Origin: Sambucus nigra
Lineage: Eukaryota > Streptophyta > Magnoliopsida > Dipsacales > Adoxaceae
Reading direction: 5' to 3'
Length of the DNA stretch: 64,000 bases
NCBI GenBank assembly: GCA_949130495.1
Contig: OX422213.1
Coordinates: 535,789,467-535,853,466, forward strand
The notes beneath the pieces are model-generated. The model was given only the letters and a program-made list of their open reading frames with translations. It ran no database searches and was not told where the DNA came from. The stretch's first letter is position 1, and each line of letters starts with the position of its first letter. The translations under genes were made by a program, and so were the position numbers. Positions 25,601 to 38,800 of this stretch are shown here, piece by piece.

Positions 25601-28600
25601 AGTCGTACTCTCAAATCGGGAGACCCGCGGATGCGGGGTCAGTTCCTAAGAGTTACATTGGGCCCGTGGGAGGTGTTGGCGCTACCCACGTTGCCGTTGG
25701 GGGGCTGTTTCGAGTTTTCACCCTCTAACGCCATGTTTTAAAGCCTAAGTCTAGTAATATGCAAATTATCATCGTATTCTCAAACCGGGAGTCCCGCGGA
25801 TGTGGGTTTAGTTCCTACGAGTTACATTGGTCCAGTGGGAGGTATTGGTGCAACCCATGGGGCCGTTCAGGGGATGTTTCGAGTTTTCGCCCTCTAACGT
25901 CATGTTTTTAAGCCTAAGTCTAGAAATATACAAATTTAAGTCTTACTCTCAAATCGGGAGACCCGCGGCTGCAGGGTCAGTTCCTATGAGTTACATTGGT
26001 CCCGTGGGAGGTGTTGGTGCCACCCGCGGGGCCGTTAGAGGGCTATTTTGAGTTTTCACCCTCTAAAGCCATGTTATTAAGCCTAAGTCTAGAAATATGC
26101 AAATTACCATCGTATTCTCAAACCGGGTGTCCCACGGATGTGGGGTTAGTTCCTACGAGTTACATTGGTCCCGTGGGAGGTGTTGGTGCCACCTACGGGG
26201 CCGTTAGAGGGCTGTTTCGAGATTTCACCCTCTAACGCCATGTTTTTAAGCCTAAGTCTAGAAATATGCACATTATCATCGTACTCTTAAATAGAGAGTC
26301 CCGCAGTTGCGGGGTCAGTTCCTACGAGTTAAATTGGTCCCGTGGGAGGTGTTGGTGCCACCCACGGGGCCGTTCGGGGGATGTTTCGAGTTTTCACCCT
26401 CTAACGTCATGTTTTTAAGCCTAAGTCTAGAAATATACAAATTGAAGTCGTACTCTCAAATCGGGATACCGGCGGCTGCGGGGTCAGTTCCTACGATTTA
26501 CATTGGTCCCGTGGGAGGTGTTGGCACAACCCACAGGGCCGTTCGGGGGCTGTTTCGAGTTTCACCCTCTAACGCCATGTTTTTCTTAAGTCTAGAAATA
26601 TGCAAATTACCTTCGTATTCTCAAACCGGGAGTCCTGCGGCGGGGTGTGTTCCTACTAGTTACATTGGTCCCATGGAAGGTGTTTGTGCCACCCACGAGG
26701 ACGTTCGGGGATTGTTTCGAGTTATCTCCCCCTAACACCATGTTTTTAAGCCTAAATATAGAAATATGCAAATTATCGTCATATTCTCAAACCAAGAGTC
26801 CCGCGGCTGCGGGGTCGATTGGTACGGGTTACATTTGTCCCATGGGAGGTGTTGGTGACACCCACGAGGCCGTTAGAGGGTTGTTTCGAGTTTTCACCCT
26901 CTAAAGCCTTATTTTTAAGCCTAAGTCTAGAAATATTCAAATTATCGGCGTATTCTAAAACCGAGAGTCCCGCGGCTGCAGGGTCAGTTCCTATGAGTTA
27001 CATTGGTCCCGTGGGAGGTGTTGGTGCCACCCGCGGGGCCGTTCTAGGGCTATTTCGAGTTTTCACCCTCAAAAGCCATGTTATTAAGCCTAAGACTGGA
27101 AATATGCAAATTACCATCGTATTCTCAAACTGGGAGTCCCGCGGATGTGGGGTTAGTTCCTACGAGTTACATTGGTCCCGTGGGTGGTGTTGGTTCCACC
27201 TACGGGACCGTTAGAGGGCTGTTTCGAGATTTCACCCTCTAACGCCATGTTTTTAAACCTAAGTCTAGAAATATGCACATTATCATCGTACTCTTAAATA
27301 GAGAGTCCCGCGGTTGCGGGGTCAGTTCCTACGAGTTACATTGGTCCCGTGGGAGGTGTTGGCGCCACACACGGGGCCGTTAGATGGCTGTTTCGAGTTT
27401 TCACCCTTTAACGCCATGTTTTTAAGCTTAAGTCTAGAAATATGCGAATTATCATCGTATTCTCAAATCGGGAGTTCCGCGGTTACGGGGTCAGTTCCTA
27501 CGAGTTACATTGGCCCCGTGGGAGTTGTTGGTGCCACCCACGAGGGCGTTCGTGGGCTATTTTGAGTTATCACCCTCAAACGCCATGTTTTTAGGCCTAG
27601 GACTAGAAATATGCAAATTATCGTCGTATTCATAAATCGGGAGTCCCGCGGATGTGTGGTCATTTCCTACGAGTTACATTGGTCCCGTGGGAGGTGTTGG
27701 TGCCACCCACGGGGCCGTTAGAGGGATGTTTCGAGTTTTCGCCCTCTAACGCCATGTTTTTAAGCGCAAGTCAAGAAATATACAAATTACCGTTGTATTT
27801 TCAAACCAGGAGTCCCGCAGCTGCGGGGTCAGTTCCTACGAGTTACATTGGTCCCGTGGGAGGTATTGGTGCCACCCACGGGGCCGTTCGGGGCCTGTTT
27901 TGAGTTTTCACCCTCTAACACCATGTTTTGATTAAGTCTAGAAATATGCAAATTATCGTCATTTTCTTAAATCGGGTGTCCCGCGGCTGCGGGGTCGGTT
28001 CCTATGAGTTACATTGGTCCCGTGGGAGGTGTTGGTGCCACCCACAGGGAAATTTAGGGACTGTTTCGAGTTCTTACCCTCTAACGTCATGTTTTTAAGC
28101 CTAAGTCTATAAATATGCAAATAACATCGTACTCACAAATAGGGAGACCCGCAGCTAGAGGGTCAGTTCCTACGAGTTATGTTGGTCCCGTAGGAGGTGT
28201 TGGTGCTACCCACGGGTCCGTTCGGCGGCTATTTCGAGTTCTCACCCTCTAACGCCATGTTTTTAAGCCTAAGTCTAGAAATATGGAAATTTAAGCCCCT
28301 ACTTTTATATAGAGAGTCCCGCAGCAGGAGGGTCCGTTCCTACGAGTTACATAGGTCCCGTGGGAGGTGTTGGTGCCACCCACGGTTCCGTTAGAGGGCT
28401 GTTTCGAGTTTTCAACCTCTAACGCCATGTTTTTAAGCCTAAGTCTAGAAATATGAAAATTACCGTCGTATTCTCAAATCGGGAGTCCCGCGGCTACGGG
28501 GTCAGTTCGTACGAGTTACATTGGGCCCGTGGGAGGTGTTTCTGCCACCCACGGGGGCGTTCGGGGTCTGTTTCGTGTTTTCACCCTCTACCTCCATATT

Positions 28601-31399
28601 TTTAAACCTAAGTCTAGAAATATGCAAATTATCGTCGTACTCTCAAATAGGGAGTCCCGCGGCTGCAGGGTCAGTTCCTACGAGTTACATTGGTCCCGTG
28701 GGAGGTGTTGGCGCCACCCACGGGGCCATTCGGGGGATGTTTTGAGTCTTTACCCTCTAACGCCATATTTTTATGCCTAAGTCTAAAAATATGCAAATTA
28801 CCATCGTATTCTCAAACCGGGAGTCCCGCGGATGTGGGGTTAGTTCCTACGAGTTACATTGGTCCCGTGGGAGGTGTTGGTGCCACCTACGGGGACGTTA
28901 GAGGGTTGTTTTGAGATTTCACCCTCTAACGCCATTTTTTTAAGCCTAAGTCTAGAAATATGCATATTATCATCGTACTCTTAAATAGAAAGTCCCACGG
29001 TTGCGGGGTCAGTTCCTACGAGTTACATAGGTCCCTTGGGAGGTGTTGGTGCCACCCACGGGTCCGTTCGAGGGATGTTTCGAGTTTTCATCCTCTAACG
29101 TCATGTTTTTAAGCCTAAGTCTAGAAATATACAAATTGAAGTCGTACTCTCAAATCGGGAGACCCGCGGCTGCGGGGTCAGTTCCTACGAGTTACATTGG
29201 TCCCGTGGGAGGTGTTGGCGCCACCCACGAGGCCGTTCGGGGGCTTTTTTGAGTTTTCACCCTCTAACGCCATGTTTTTCTTAAGTCTAGAAATATGCAA
29301 ATTACCTTCGTATTCTCAAACCGAGAGTCCTGCGGCGGGGAGTGTTCCTTCTAGTTAGATTGGTCCCGTGGAAGGTGTTGGTGCCACCCACGGGGACGTT
29401 CTCTCCCCCTAACACCATGTTTTTAAGCCTAAATCTAGAAATATGAAAATTATCATCGTATTCTCAAACCGAGAGTCCCACGGCTGCGGGGTCAATTCGT
29501 ACGGGTTACATTTGTCCCGTGGGAGTGTTGCTTCCCCCCACGGGGCCGTACGGGGTCTGTTTCGAGTTTTCAGCCGTAACGCCAGATTTTTAAGCCTAAG
29601 TCTAGAAATATGCAAATTATCGTCATACTCTTAAATAGAGAGTCCCGCGGTTGCGGTGTTAGTTCCTACGAGTTACATTGGTCCTGTGGGAGGAGTTGGT
29701 GCCACCCACGGGGTCGTTAGAGGGCTGTTTCGAGTTTTCACCCTCTAACGCCATGTTTTTTAGCCTAAGTCAAGAAATATGCAAATTACTATCGTATTCT
29801 CAAACCGGGAGTCCCGGGGCTTCAAGGTCAGTTCTTACGAGTTACAGTTGTCCCATGGGAGGTGTTGGTGCCACCCACGGGGACGTTTGGGGACTGTTTC
29901 GAGTTCTCACCCTCTAACGCCATGTTTTTAAGCCTAAGTCTAGAATTATGCAAATTACCGTCGTATTCTCAAACCGGGAGTCTCGCGAGTACGGGGTCAG
30001 TTCGTACGAGTTACATTGGTCCCGTGGGAGGTGTTGGTGCCACCCAGCGTAATTCTAGAAATATGCAAATTACCATCATATTCTCAAACCGAAAGACCCG
30101 CGGCTGCGGGGTCAGTTCCTACTAGTTACATTGGTCCCGTGGGAGGTGTTGGTGCCACCCACGGGGCCGTTCGGGGGCTGTTTCAAGTTTTCACTCTCTA
30201 ACGCCATGTTTTTAAGCCTAAGTCTAGAAATATGCAAATTACCGTCTTATTCTTAAACCGAGAGTCCCGTGGCTGCGGGGTCAGTTCCTATGAGTTACAT
30301 TGCTCCCGTGGGAGGTGTTGGTGCCACCCGCGGGGCCGTTAAAGGGCTATTTCAAGTTTTCACCCTCTAAAGCCATGTTTTTAAGCCTAAGTCTAGATAT
30401 ATGCAAATTACCATCGTATTCTCAAACCGGGAGTCCCGCGGCTACGGGGTCCGTTCCTATGAGCTACATTGGTCCCGTGGGAGGTGTTGGTGCCACCCAC
30501 GGGGCCGTTCGAGGGATGTTTCGAGTTTTCACCCTCTAACGCTATGTTTTTAAGCCTAAGTCTAGAAATATGTAAATTACCGTCGTATTCTCAAATCAGG
30601 AGTCCCGCGGCTGCAGGGCAGTTCCTACGAGTTACATTGGTCCCGTGGGAGGTATTGGTGCCACCCACGGGGCCGTTTAGGGGTTGTTTCGAGTTTTCAC
30701 CCTCTAACATCATGTTTTTAAGCCTAAGTCTAGAAATATAAAAATTAAAGTCCTACTCTCAAATCGGGAGACCCGCGACTGCGGGGTCAGTTCCTACGAG
30801 TTACATTGGTCCCGTGGGAGGTGTTGGCGCCAATCAATGGGCCGTTCGGGGGCTGTTTCGAGTTTTCACCCTCTAACGCCATATTTTGATTAAGTCTAGA
30901 AATTTGCAAATTACCTTCGTATTCTTAAACTGGGAGTCCCGTGACTGTGGGGTCAGTTCCTACGAGTTACATTAGTCCCGTGGGAGGTATTGGTGCCACC
31001 CACGGGGCCGTTCAGGGGCTGTTTCGAGTATTCACCCTCTAAGGTCATGTTTTTAAGCCTAAGTCTAGAAATATACAAATACAAGTCGTACTCTCAAATC
31101 GGGATACCCGCTGCTGCGGGGTCAGTTCCTACGAGTTACATTGGTCCCGTGGGAGGTATTGGCGCCACCCACGGGGCCGTTCGGGGGATGATTCGAGTTT
31201 TCACCCTCTAACCCCATGTTTTGCTTAAGTCCATAAATGTGCAGATTATCGTTGTATTCTTAAATCGGGAGTGCCGCGGCTGCGAGGTGAGTTCCTACGA
31301 GTTACATTGGTCCCGTGGGAGGCGTTGATGCCACCCACAAGGCCGTTTGTGGGCTGTTTTGAGTTTTCACCCTCTAACGCCATGTTTTTATGCCTAAGT

Positions 31400-33417
31400 C
31401 TGGAAATATGCAAATTACCGTCGTATTCTCAAACCGGGAGTCCCGCGGATGTGGGGTTAGTTCTCACGAGTTACATTGGTTCTGTGGGAGGTGTTATTGC
31501 CACCTACGGGGACGTTAGAGGGTTGTGTCAAGTCTTCACCCTCTAACGCCATGTTTTTAATCCTAAGTCTAGAAATATGCAAATTACCATCGTATTCTCA
31601 AACCGGGAGTCCCGCGGCTGTGGGGTCAGTTCCTACGAGTTACATTGGTCCCGTGGGAGGTATTGGTGCCACCCACGGGGCCGTTCAGGTGCTATTTTGA
31701 GTTTTCACCCTCTAATGTCACATTTTTAAGCCTAAGTCTAGAAATATACAAATTAAAGTCGTACTCTCAAATCGAGAGACCCGCGGATGCGGGGTCAGTT
31801 CCTACGAGTTACATTGGTCCCGTGGGAGGTTTTGGCGCCACCCACGGGGCCGTTCGGGGGCTGTTCCGAGTTTTCACCCTCTAACGCCATGTCTTGCTTA
31901 AGTCTAGCATTATGCAAATTACCTTCGTATTCTCAAATCGGGAGTCCCTCAGTGGGTTCAGTTCCTACGAGTTACGTTGGTCCCGTGGAAGGTGTTGGTG
32001 CCACCCACGGGGCCGTTCGGGGACTGTTTCGAGTTCTCTCCCTCTAACGCCATGTTTTAAAGCCTAGGTCTAGAAATAGGCAAATTATCATCATTTTCTC
32101 AAATCGAGTGTCCCGCGACTGCGAGGTCAGTTCCTATAAGTTACATTGGTCCCGTGGGAGGGGTTCGTGCCACCCACGGGGACGTTAGAGGGTTGTTTCC
32201 AGTTTTCATCCTCTAACGCCATGTTTTTAAGCCTAAATCAAGAAATATGCAAATAATCATCGTATTCTCAAACCGAGAGTCCCGCGGCTGCGGGGTCAGT
32301 TCCTACGAGTAATATTTGTCCCGTGGGAGCCGTTGATGCCACCCACGAGTCCGTTCGTGGGCTGTTTTGAGTTTTCACCCTCTAACGCCATGTTTTTAAA
32401 CCTAAGTCTAGAAAATATGCCAATGATCGTCGTATTCTCAAACCGGGAGTCCTGCGGATGTGGGGTTAGTTTCAACGAGTTACATTGGTTATGTAGGAGG
32501 TGTTATTGCCACCTACGGGGACGTTAGAGGGTTGTTTCAAGTCTTCACCCTCTAACGCCATGTTTTTAATCCTAAGTCTAGAAATATGCAAATTACCATC
32601 GTATTCTCAAACCTGGAGTCCCGCGGCTGCGGGGTCAGTTCCTACGCGTTACATTGGTCCCGTGGGAGGTATTGGTGCCACCCACGGGGCCGTTCAGGTG
32701 CTATTTTGAGTTTTCACCCTTTAATGTCACATTTTTAAGCCTAAGTCTAGAAATATACAAATTGAAGTCATACTCTCAAATCGGGAGACCCGCGGATGCG
32801 GGGTCAGTTCCTACGAGTTACATTGGTCCCGTGGGAGGTGTTGGCGCCACCCACGGGGCCGTTCGGGGGCTGTTTCGAGTTTTCACCCTCTAACGCCATG
32901 TTTTGCTTAAGTCTAGGAATATGCAAATTACCTTCGTATTCTCAACTCGGGAGTCCCTCAGTGGGTTCAGTTCCTACGAGTTACGTTGGTCCTGTGGAAG
33001 GTGTTGGTGCCACCCACGGGGACGTTCGGGGACTGTTTCGAGTTCTCGCCCTCTAACGCCATGTTTTTAAGCCTAGGTCTAAAAATAGGCAAATTATCAT
33101 CATTTTCTCAAATCGAGTGTCCCGCGGCTGCGAGGTCAGTTCCTATAAGTTACATTGGTCCCGTGGAAGGGGTTCGTGCCACCCACGGGGACGTTAGAGG
33201 GTTGTTTCCAGTTTTCATCCTCTAACGCCATGTTTTTAAGCCTAAGTCAAGAAATATGCAAATAACCGTCGTATTCTCAAACCGGGAGTCCCGCGGCTGC
33301 GGGGTCAGTTCCTACGAATAATATTTGTCCCGTGGGAGGCGTTGATGCCACCCACGTGGCCGTTCGTGGGCTGTTTTGAGTTTTCACCCTCTAACGCCAT
33401 ATTTTTAAACCTAAGTC
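31400..33417. repeat. 1,009-bp higher-order repeat, two tandem copies
   Basis: Variants at 31,645 and 32,654 (GGAGGTATTGGTGCC followed by CAGGTGCTATTTTGAG), at 31,787 and 32,796, and at the shortened core CCCTCAGTGGGTTCAG repeat at 1,009 bp. This fits six monomers, one with a ~10-bp deletion in the first dyad. The edges are approximate because homology continues on both sides at the same offset. Related sequence reappears to the right of the LTR at 41,450-42,360 (offset 9,136 bp). Confidence 0.8.
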
Positions 33418-34155
33418 TAGAAATATGCCAATGACCATCGTATTCTCAAACCAGGAGTCCTGCGGATGTGGGGTCAGTTCCTACGAGCTACATTGGTCCC
33501 GTGCGAGGTGTTATTGCCACCTAGGGGGACGTTCGGGGGTTGTTTCGAGTCTTCACCCTCTAACGCCATGTTTTTAAGCCTAAGTCTAGAAATATGCAAA
33601 TTACTGTCGTATTCTTAAACCGGGAGTCCCAAGGCTACGGGGTCAGTTCGTACGAGTTACATTGGTCCCGTGGGAGGTGTTGGTGCCACCCAACCTAAGT
33701 CTAGAAATATCCAAATTACCATCATATTCTCAAGCCGAAAGACCCGCGGTTGTGGGGTCAGTTCCTACGAGTTACATTTGTCCCGTGGGAGGTGTTGGTG
33801 CCACCCACGGGGCCGTGCGGGGGCTGTTTTGAGTTTTCACCCTCTAACGCCATGTTTTTATGCCTAAGTCTAGAATTATGCAAATTACCGTCGTATTCTC
33901 AAACCGCGAGTCCCGCGGCTACAGGGTCAGTTCGTACGAGTTACATTGGTCCCGTGGGAGGTGGTTGTGCCACCCAACCTAAGTCTAGAAATATGCAAAT
34001 TACCATCATATTCTCAAACCTAAAGGCCCGCGGCTGCGGGGTCAGTTCCTACGAGTTACATTGGTCCCGTGGGAGGTTGGTGCCACCCACGGGGCCGTTC
34101 AGGTGCTATTTTGAGTTTTCACCCTCTAATGTCACATTTTTAAGCCTAAGTCTAT

Positions 34156-37135
34156 AAATATACAAATTGAAGTCATACTCTCAAATCGGGAGACCCGCGG
34201 ATGCGGGGTCAGTTCCTACGAGTTACATTGGTCCCGTGGGAGGTGTTGGCGCCACCCACGGGGCCGTTCGGGGGCTATTTCGAGTTTTCACCCTCTAACG
34301 CCATGTTTTGCTTAAGTCTAGAAATATGAAAATTACCTTCGTATTCTCAAATCGGGAGTCCCTCTGTGGGTTCAGTTCCTACGAGTTACGTTGGTCCCGT
34401 GGAAGGTGTTGGTGCCACCCACGGGGACGTTCGGGGGCTGTTTCGAGTTCTTGCCCTCTAACGCCATGTTTTTAAGCCTAGGTCTAGAAATAGGAAAATT
34501 ATCATCATTTTCTCAAATCGGGTGTCCCGCGGCTGCGAGGTCAGTTCCTATAAGTTACATTGGTCCCGTGGGAGGGGTTCGTGCCACCCACGGAACGTTA
34601 TAGGGTTGTTTCCAGTTTTAATCCTCTAACGCCATGTTTTTAATCCTAAGTCAAGAAATATGCAAATAACCGTCGTATTCTCAAACCGGGAGTCCCGCGG
34701 CTGCGGGGTCAGTTCCTACGAGTAACATTGGTCCCGTGGGAGGCGTTGATGCCACCCACGAGGCCGTTCGTGGGCTGTTTTGAGTTTTCACCCTCTAAGG
34801 CCATGTTTTTAAACCTAAGTGTAGAAATATAAAAATGACCGTCGTATTCTCAAACCGGGAGTCCTGCGGATGTGGGGTCAGTTCCTACGAGTTACATTGG
34901 TCCCGTGGGAGGTGTTATTGCCACCCAGGGGGACGTTAGAGGGCTGTTTCGAGTCTTCACCCTCTAACGCCATGTTTTCAATCATAAGTCTAGAAATATG
35001 CAAATTATCATCGTATTCTCAAACCGGGAGTCTAGCAGCTGCGCGGTCAGTTCCTAGGAGTTACATTGGTCCCTTGGGAGGTGTTGGTGCCACCCACGGG
35101 GCCGTTCGGGGGATGTTTCGAGTTTTCATCCTCTAACGTCATGTTTTGCTTAAGTCCAGAAATGTGCAGATTATCGTTGTATTCTTAAATCGGGAGTGCC
35201 GCGGCTGCGAGGTGAGTTCCTACGAGTTACATTGGTCCCGTGGGAGGCGTTGATGCCACCCACGAGGCCGTTTGTGGGCTGTTTTGAGTTTTCACCCTCT
35301 AACGCCATGTTTTTATGCCTAAGTCTGGAAATATGCAAATTACCGTCGTATTCTCAAACCGGGAGTCCCGCGGATGTGGGGTTAGTTTTTCACGAGTTAC
35401 ATTGGTTCTGTGGGAGATGTTGGTGCCACCCAACCTAAGTCTAGAAATATCCAAATTACCATCATATTCTCAAGCCGAAAGACCCGCGGTTGCGGGGCCA
35501 GTTCCTACGAGTTACATTTGTCTCGTGGGAGGTGTTGGTGCCACCCACGGGGCCGTGCGGGGGCTGTTTCGAGTTTTCACCCTCTAACGCCATGTTTTTA
35601 TGCCTAAGTCTAGAAATATGCAAATTACCATCGTATTCTCAAACCGGGAGTCCCGCGGCTACGGGGTCAGTTCGTACGAGTTACATTGGTCCCGTGGGAG
35701 GTGTTGGTGCCACCCAGCCTAAGTCTAGAAATATGAAAATTACCATCATATTCTCAAATCGAAAGACCCACGGCTGCGGGGTCAGTTCCTACGAGTTATA
35801 TTGGTCCCGTGGGAGGAGTTGGTGCCATCCACGGGGCCGTTCGGGGGCTGTTTCAAGTTTTCACTCTCTAACGCCATGTTTTTAAGCCTAAGTCTAGAAA
35901 TATGCAAATTACCATCTTATTCTCAAACCGAGAGTCCCGTGGCTGCGGGGTCAGTTCCTATGAGTTACATTGCTCCCGTGGGAGGTGTTGGTGCCAACCG
36001 CGGGGCCGTTAAAGGGCTATTTCAAGTTTTCACCCTCTAAAGCCATGTTTTTAAGCCTAAGTCTAGATATATGAAAATTACCATCGTATTCTCAAACCGG
36101 GAGTCCCACGGCTACGGGGTCCGTTCCATTGAGTTACATTGGTCCCGTGGGAGGTGTTGGAGCCACCCACGGGGCCGTTCGAGGGATGTTTCGAGTTTTC
36201 ACCATCTAACGCCATGTTTTTAAGCCTAAGTCTAGAAATATGTAAATTACCGTTGTATTCTCAAATCGGGAGACCCGCGGCTACGGGGTCAGTTCCTACG
36301 AGTTACATTGGTCCCGTGGGAGGTGTTGGCGCCACCCATGGGGCCGTTCGGGGGTTGTTTTGAGTTTTCACCCTCTAATGCCATGTTTTGCTTAAGTCTA
36401 GAAATATGCAAATTATCGTCATTTTCTCAAATTGGGTGTCCCGCGGCTGCGGGTCAGTTCCTACAATTTACATTGGTCCCATGGGAGGTGTTGGTGCCAC
36501 CCACGGGGATGTTGGGGGACTGTTTCGAGTTCTCACCCACTACCGCTATGTTTTTAAGCCTAAGTCTAGAAATATGCAAATTACCGCCGTTTTCTCAAAT
36601 CGGGAGTCCCGCGGCTGTGGGGTCAGTTCGTACGAGTTACATTGGTCCCGTGGGAGGTGTTGGTCCCACCCAACCTAAGTCTAGAAATATCCAAATTACC
36701 ATCATATTCTCAAGCCGAAAGACCCGCGGTTGCGGGGTCAGTTCCTACGAGTTACATTTGTCCCGTGGGAGGTGTTGGTGCCACCCACGGGGCCGTGCGG
36801 GGGCTGTTTCGAGTTTTCACCCTCTAACGCCATGTTTTTATGCCTAAGTCTAGAAATATGCAAATTACCGTCGTATTCTCAAACCGCGAGTCCCGCGGCT
36901 ACAGGGTCAGTTCGTACGAGTTACATTGGTCCCGTGGGAGGTGGTTGTGCCACCCAACCTAAGTCTAGAAATATGCAAATTACCATCATATTCTCAAACC
37001 TAAAGACCCGCGGCTGCGGGGTCAGTTCCTACGAGTTACATTGGTCCCGTGGGAGATTGGTGCCACCCACGGGGCCGTTCAGGTGCTATTTTGAGTTTTC
37101 ACCCTCTAATGTTACATTTTTAAGCCTAAGTCTAT
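34156..37135. repeat. Block C higher-order unit, 2,980 bp, ending at the LTR insertion point
   Basis: The unit is measured between two occurrences of the tag TCTATAAATA (most monomers have TCTAGAAATA). The tag is at 34,156 (AAATA coordinates) and at 37,136, where the LTR interrupts it. Sequence at 33,670-34,155 matches 36,650-37,135 at the same offset. It contains four short-monomer junctions, at 35,435, 35,717, 36,677 and 36,957. Confidence 0.82.
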
Positions 37136-37140
37136 AAATA
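37136..37140. repeat. Target-site duplication, left copy (AAATA)
   Basis: These five bases directly precede TGAGGTGACC. They duplicate 40,207-40,211, and the empty site is present in five paralogous monomers of this array. Confidence 0.85.
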
Positions 37141-37416
37141 TGAGGTGACCCCGAAAATGCGGGTCGGTGCGCAAAGACTTTATATGCGGAAGTAAACTAT
37201 TGTTGAGTAAACACCTTAAACCTACGAGTTTATATGAATGATGTCAAGAGGGACCAAATTAAACTTTTACTTAATCTGATTAACTTTTATGAAAATAATT
37301 TTAATTTTCAAAGTTAATTATAGTCCAAAACAGATTCTATTTTTAGGCGAGTTTCTAATTATTTAGTCCTACTTTTTCGTATGAGGTGAAATGCAAGAAA
37401 TTTACAACACACGGTA

Positions 37417-37422
37417 TTTATT
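37417..37422 (-). promoter_or_regulatory. Candidate polyadenylation signal AATAAA in the LTR
   Basis: The plus strand reads TTTATT, so the minus strand reads AATAAA within CGTTAAATAAATACCGTGTG. It lies about 1.2 kb downstream of the TATA box and about 275 bp from the LTR's 3' end, which fits an R/U5 boundary region. A short AT-rich motif can occur by chance. Confidence 0.45.
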
Positions 37423-38527
37423 TAACGTCGCAAAAACCCTTCGCCGGGAAAAACGACGAACTCCTCTAGGAGTTACCTAAACTACTTCCACTAAAACAAT
37501 AAAATAACAGGAACGAGTTACAAACAACAAACTTTAACAATTAAAGAAGAATGATCTAGCTATTATCCCACACGACCAAGTCTGTCCTGGTTGCTTATTC
37601 TATTCTCTCTTTAACTTGTCCTCACTTGTTTTTGCGTTCTTCACTTCCACGCCTCCCCTCTAACTTCTTTAAGCGCAGGTTGGCTCAGTGCCTATTATTT
37701 ACTTTCTAGTGAAGTGTGTGTGATGCAACAGAATATATTTCACCTATATCTTTGCAATCTCTTGTGCTATTCAAATCAAATCAGTATGACTTTGAATACA
37801 CCTTTTGAAAACTTCTTTTCTCTATCTTTAAATCTCGAACACTAGACTTGTTCAGATATTACACAAACATGTGTCTACGTGAATACGTGAGTATATGTGA
37901 GTGATATGAGATGCAAACAATTTTGGAAAATCACTTAAACAATCAAACAATCATGTTCACAGAATATGACTGAAATATATTCAATAAAAACAGAGAGTCA
38001 AATATTCACAATATTTGTTTTTCAGAAAACAACTATTAGATTAAATCAGATTTTAATCTAAAATCGTATCAAGACTATTTTCACAGATATTTCAGATTAA
38101 ATCAAAACAGTCTTAAACACACATGCAAATAATATTCAGTCAAGATATTAAATCTTCCACAAATCAGATCTCAGAAATCTTAGGTTTAACTTTCTAAACC
38201 TCAAACAATACAAATCTGAATATTAACAAATATTTTCTGAAAAATCTGTTTTAAAACAAAACGTTTTAAAACATACAAGATCTCACAATCAAGTCACAAA
38301 CAGGATATTCACATACACAAATTAAATTCGTGAATAGTGTGTGTTGTGTACAAATATTAGATCTAAAGACTGATCTAAAAATACACACAAGAATGAGAGA
38401 ACTCACTTACAAAGATTATACACTCTAGAAAATCGTAAGTGCAGATTCAGAAGAGAGAAGTTCAATCTTCAGTTTAGTTTTGACAGAAATCAATACATGA
38501 AGATGACACAAAAATAATATGGTTTAA

Positions 38528-38544
38528 TCTCTCTCTCTCTCTCT
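38528..38544. repeat. (CT)n microsatellite
   Basis: This is a 17-bp CT run (GA on the minus strand) some 70-95 bp downstream of the candidate TATA box. GA/CT tracts are common in plant 5' leaders. Confidence 0.9.
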
Positions 38545-38613
38545 AGAAATTTTGACAGAGTTCTGCTACAAAATTATTTTCTCAGCTCTGTTAAAATGAA
38601 TACCCAAAGGGTT

Positions 38614-38624
38614 CTATTTATAGA
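38614..38624 (-). promoter_or_regulatory. Candidate LTR TATA box
   Basis: The minus strand reads TCTATAAATAG, a strong match to a plant TATA box. It has GC-containing flanks (GTGCACTC before, AACCCTTTGGG after) in an otherwise AT-rich region. It divides the LTR into about 1.6 kb of upstream U3 and about 1.45 kb of R/U5. The orientation agrees with the minus-strand assignment of the element. Confidence 0.6.
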
Positions 38625-38800
38625 GTGCACAAGTGTGTGCAGATAGGTGTAAAAATGAATCACATGGATCACCAAAGAAATACACTCAACCGTAGATAAA
38701 ATATAATCTGAGCGCTCACAAAGAAACACAAAGTGATGTGTTAAAAATGTGACACGTATAGTGCAAGCTGTTACACACTAACAGAATAATAAACAAAACA

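Larger units (their letters stand above)
19930..31399. repeat. Mosaic satellite region with long-offset duplications
   Basis: Monomers continue without a break. Segments repeat at several offsets. 20,461 to ~20,750 matches 22,320 to ~22,610 (1,859 bp, 11 monomers). About 21,830-22,330 matches 25,730-26,220 (3,899 bp), and 22,750-23,400 matches 26,220-26,870 (about 3,471 bp). A monomer with AGTCCTGC(A/G)GCGGGG and a shortened GC-rich core occurs at 23,161, 26,631 and 29,326. The change from 3,899 to 3,471 marks a 428-bp insertion of array sequence in the first copy. A further shortened junction (CCCAGCTTATGTAAATTA) is near 23,900. No gene is visible. Confidence 0.8.
1..37140. repeat. Satellite array, left arm: ~169-bp monomers, head to tail
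   Basis: The start motif CCTAAGTCT recurs every ~169 bp (for example at 122 and 291) without inversion. Each monomer has an AT-rich start with AGTCTAGAAATATGCAAATT, then a GC-rich middle with GTCCCGCGGCTGCGGGGTCA and TTGGTCCCGTGGGAGGTGTT. It ends in a pyrimidine-rich segment with CACCCTCTAACGCCATG and a T run. Monomers differ mainly by point substitutions and small indels. No gene is embedded in this arm. The plus-strand ORFs (typically 79 codons, starting MVPWEVLVPP) are the monomer read across the repeat boundary in a frame that shifts by one each unit. The array runs off the left edge of the window. A unit length near 169 bp is in the range of many plant centromeric and subtelomeric satellites, but chromosomal position cannot be read from sequence. 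I do not recognise the family. Confidence 0.97.
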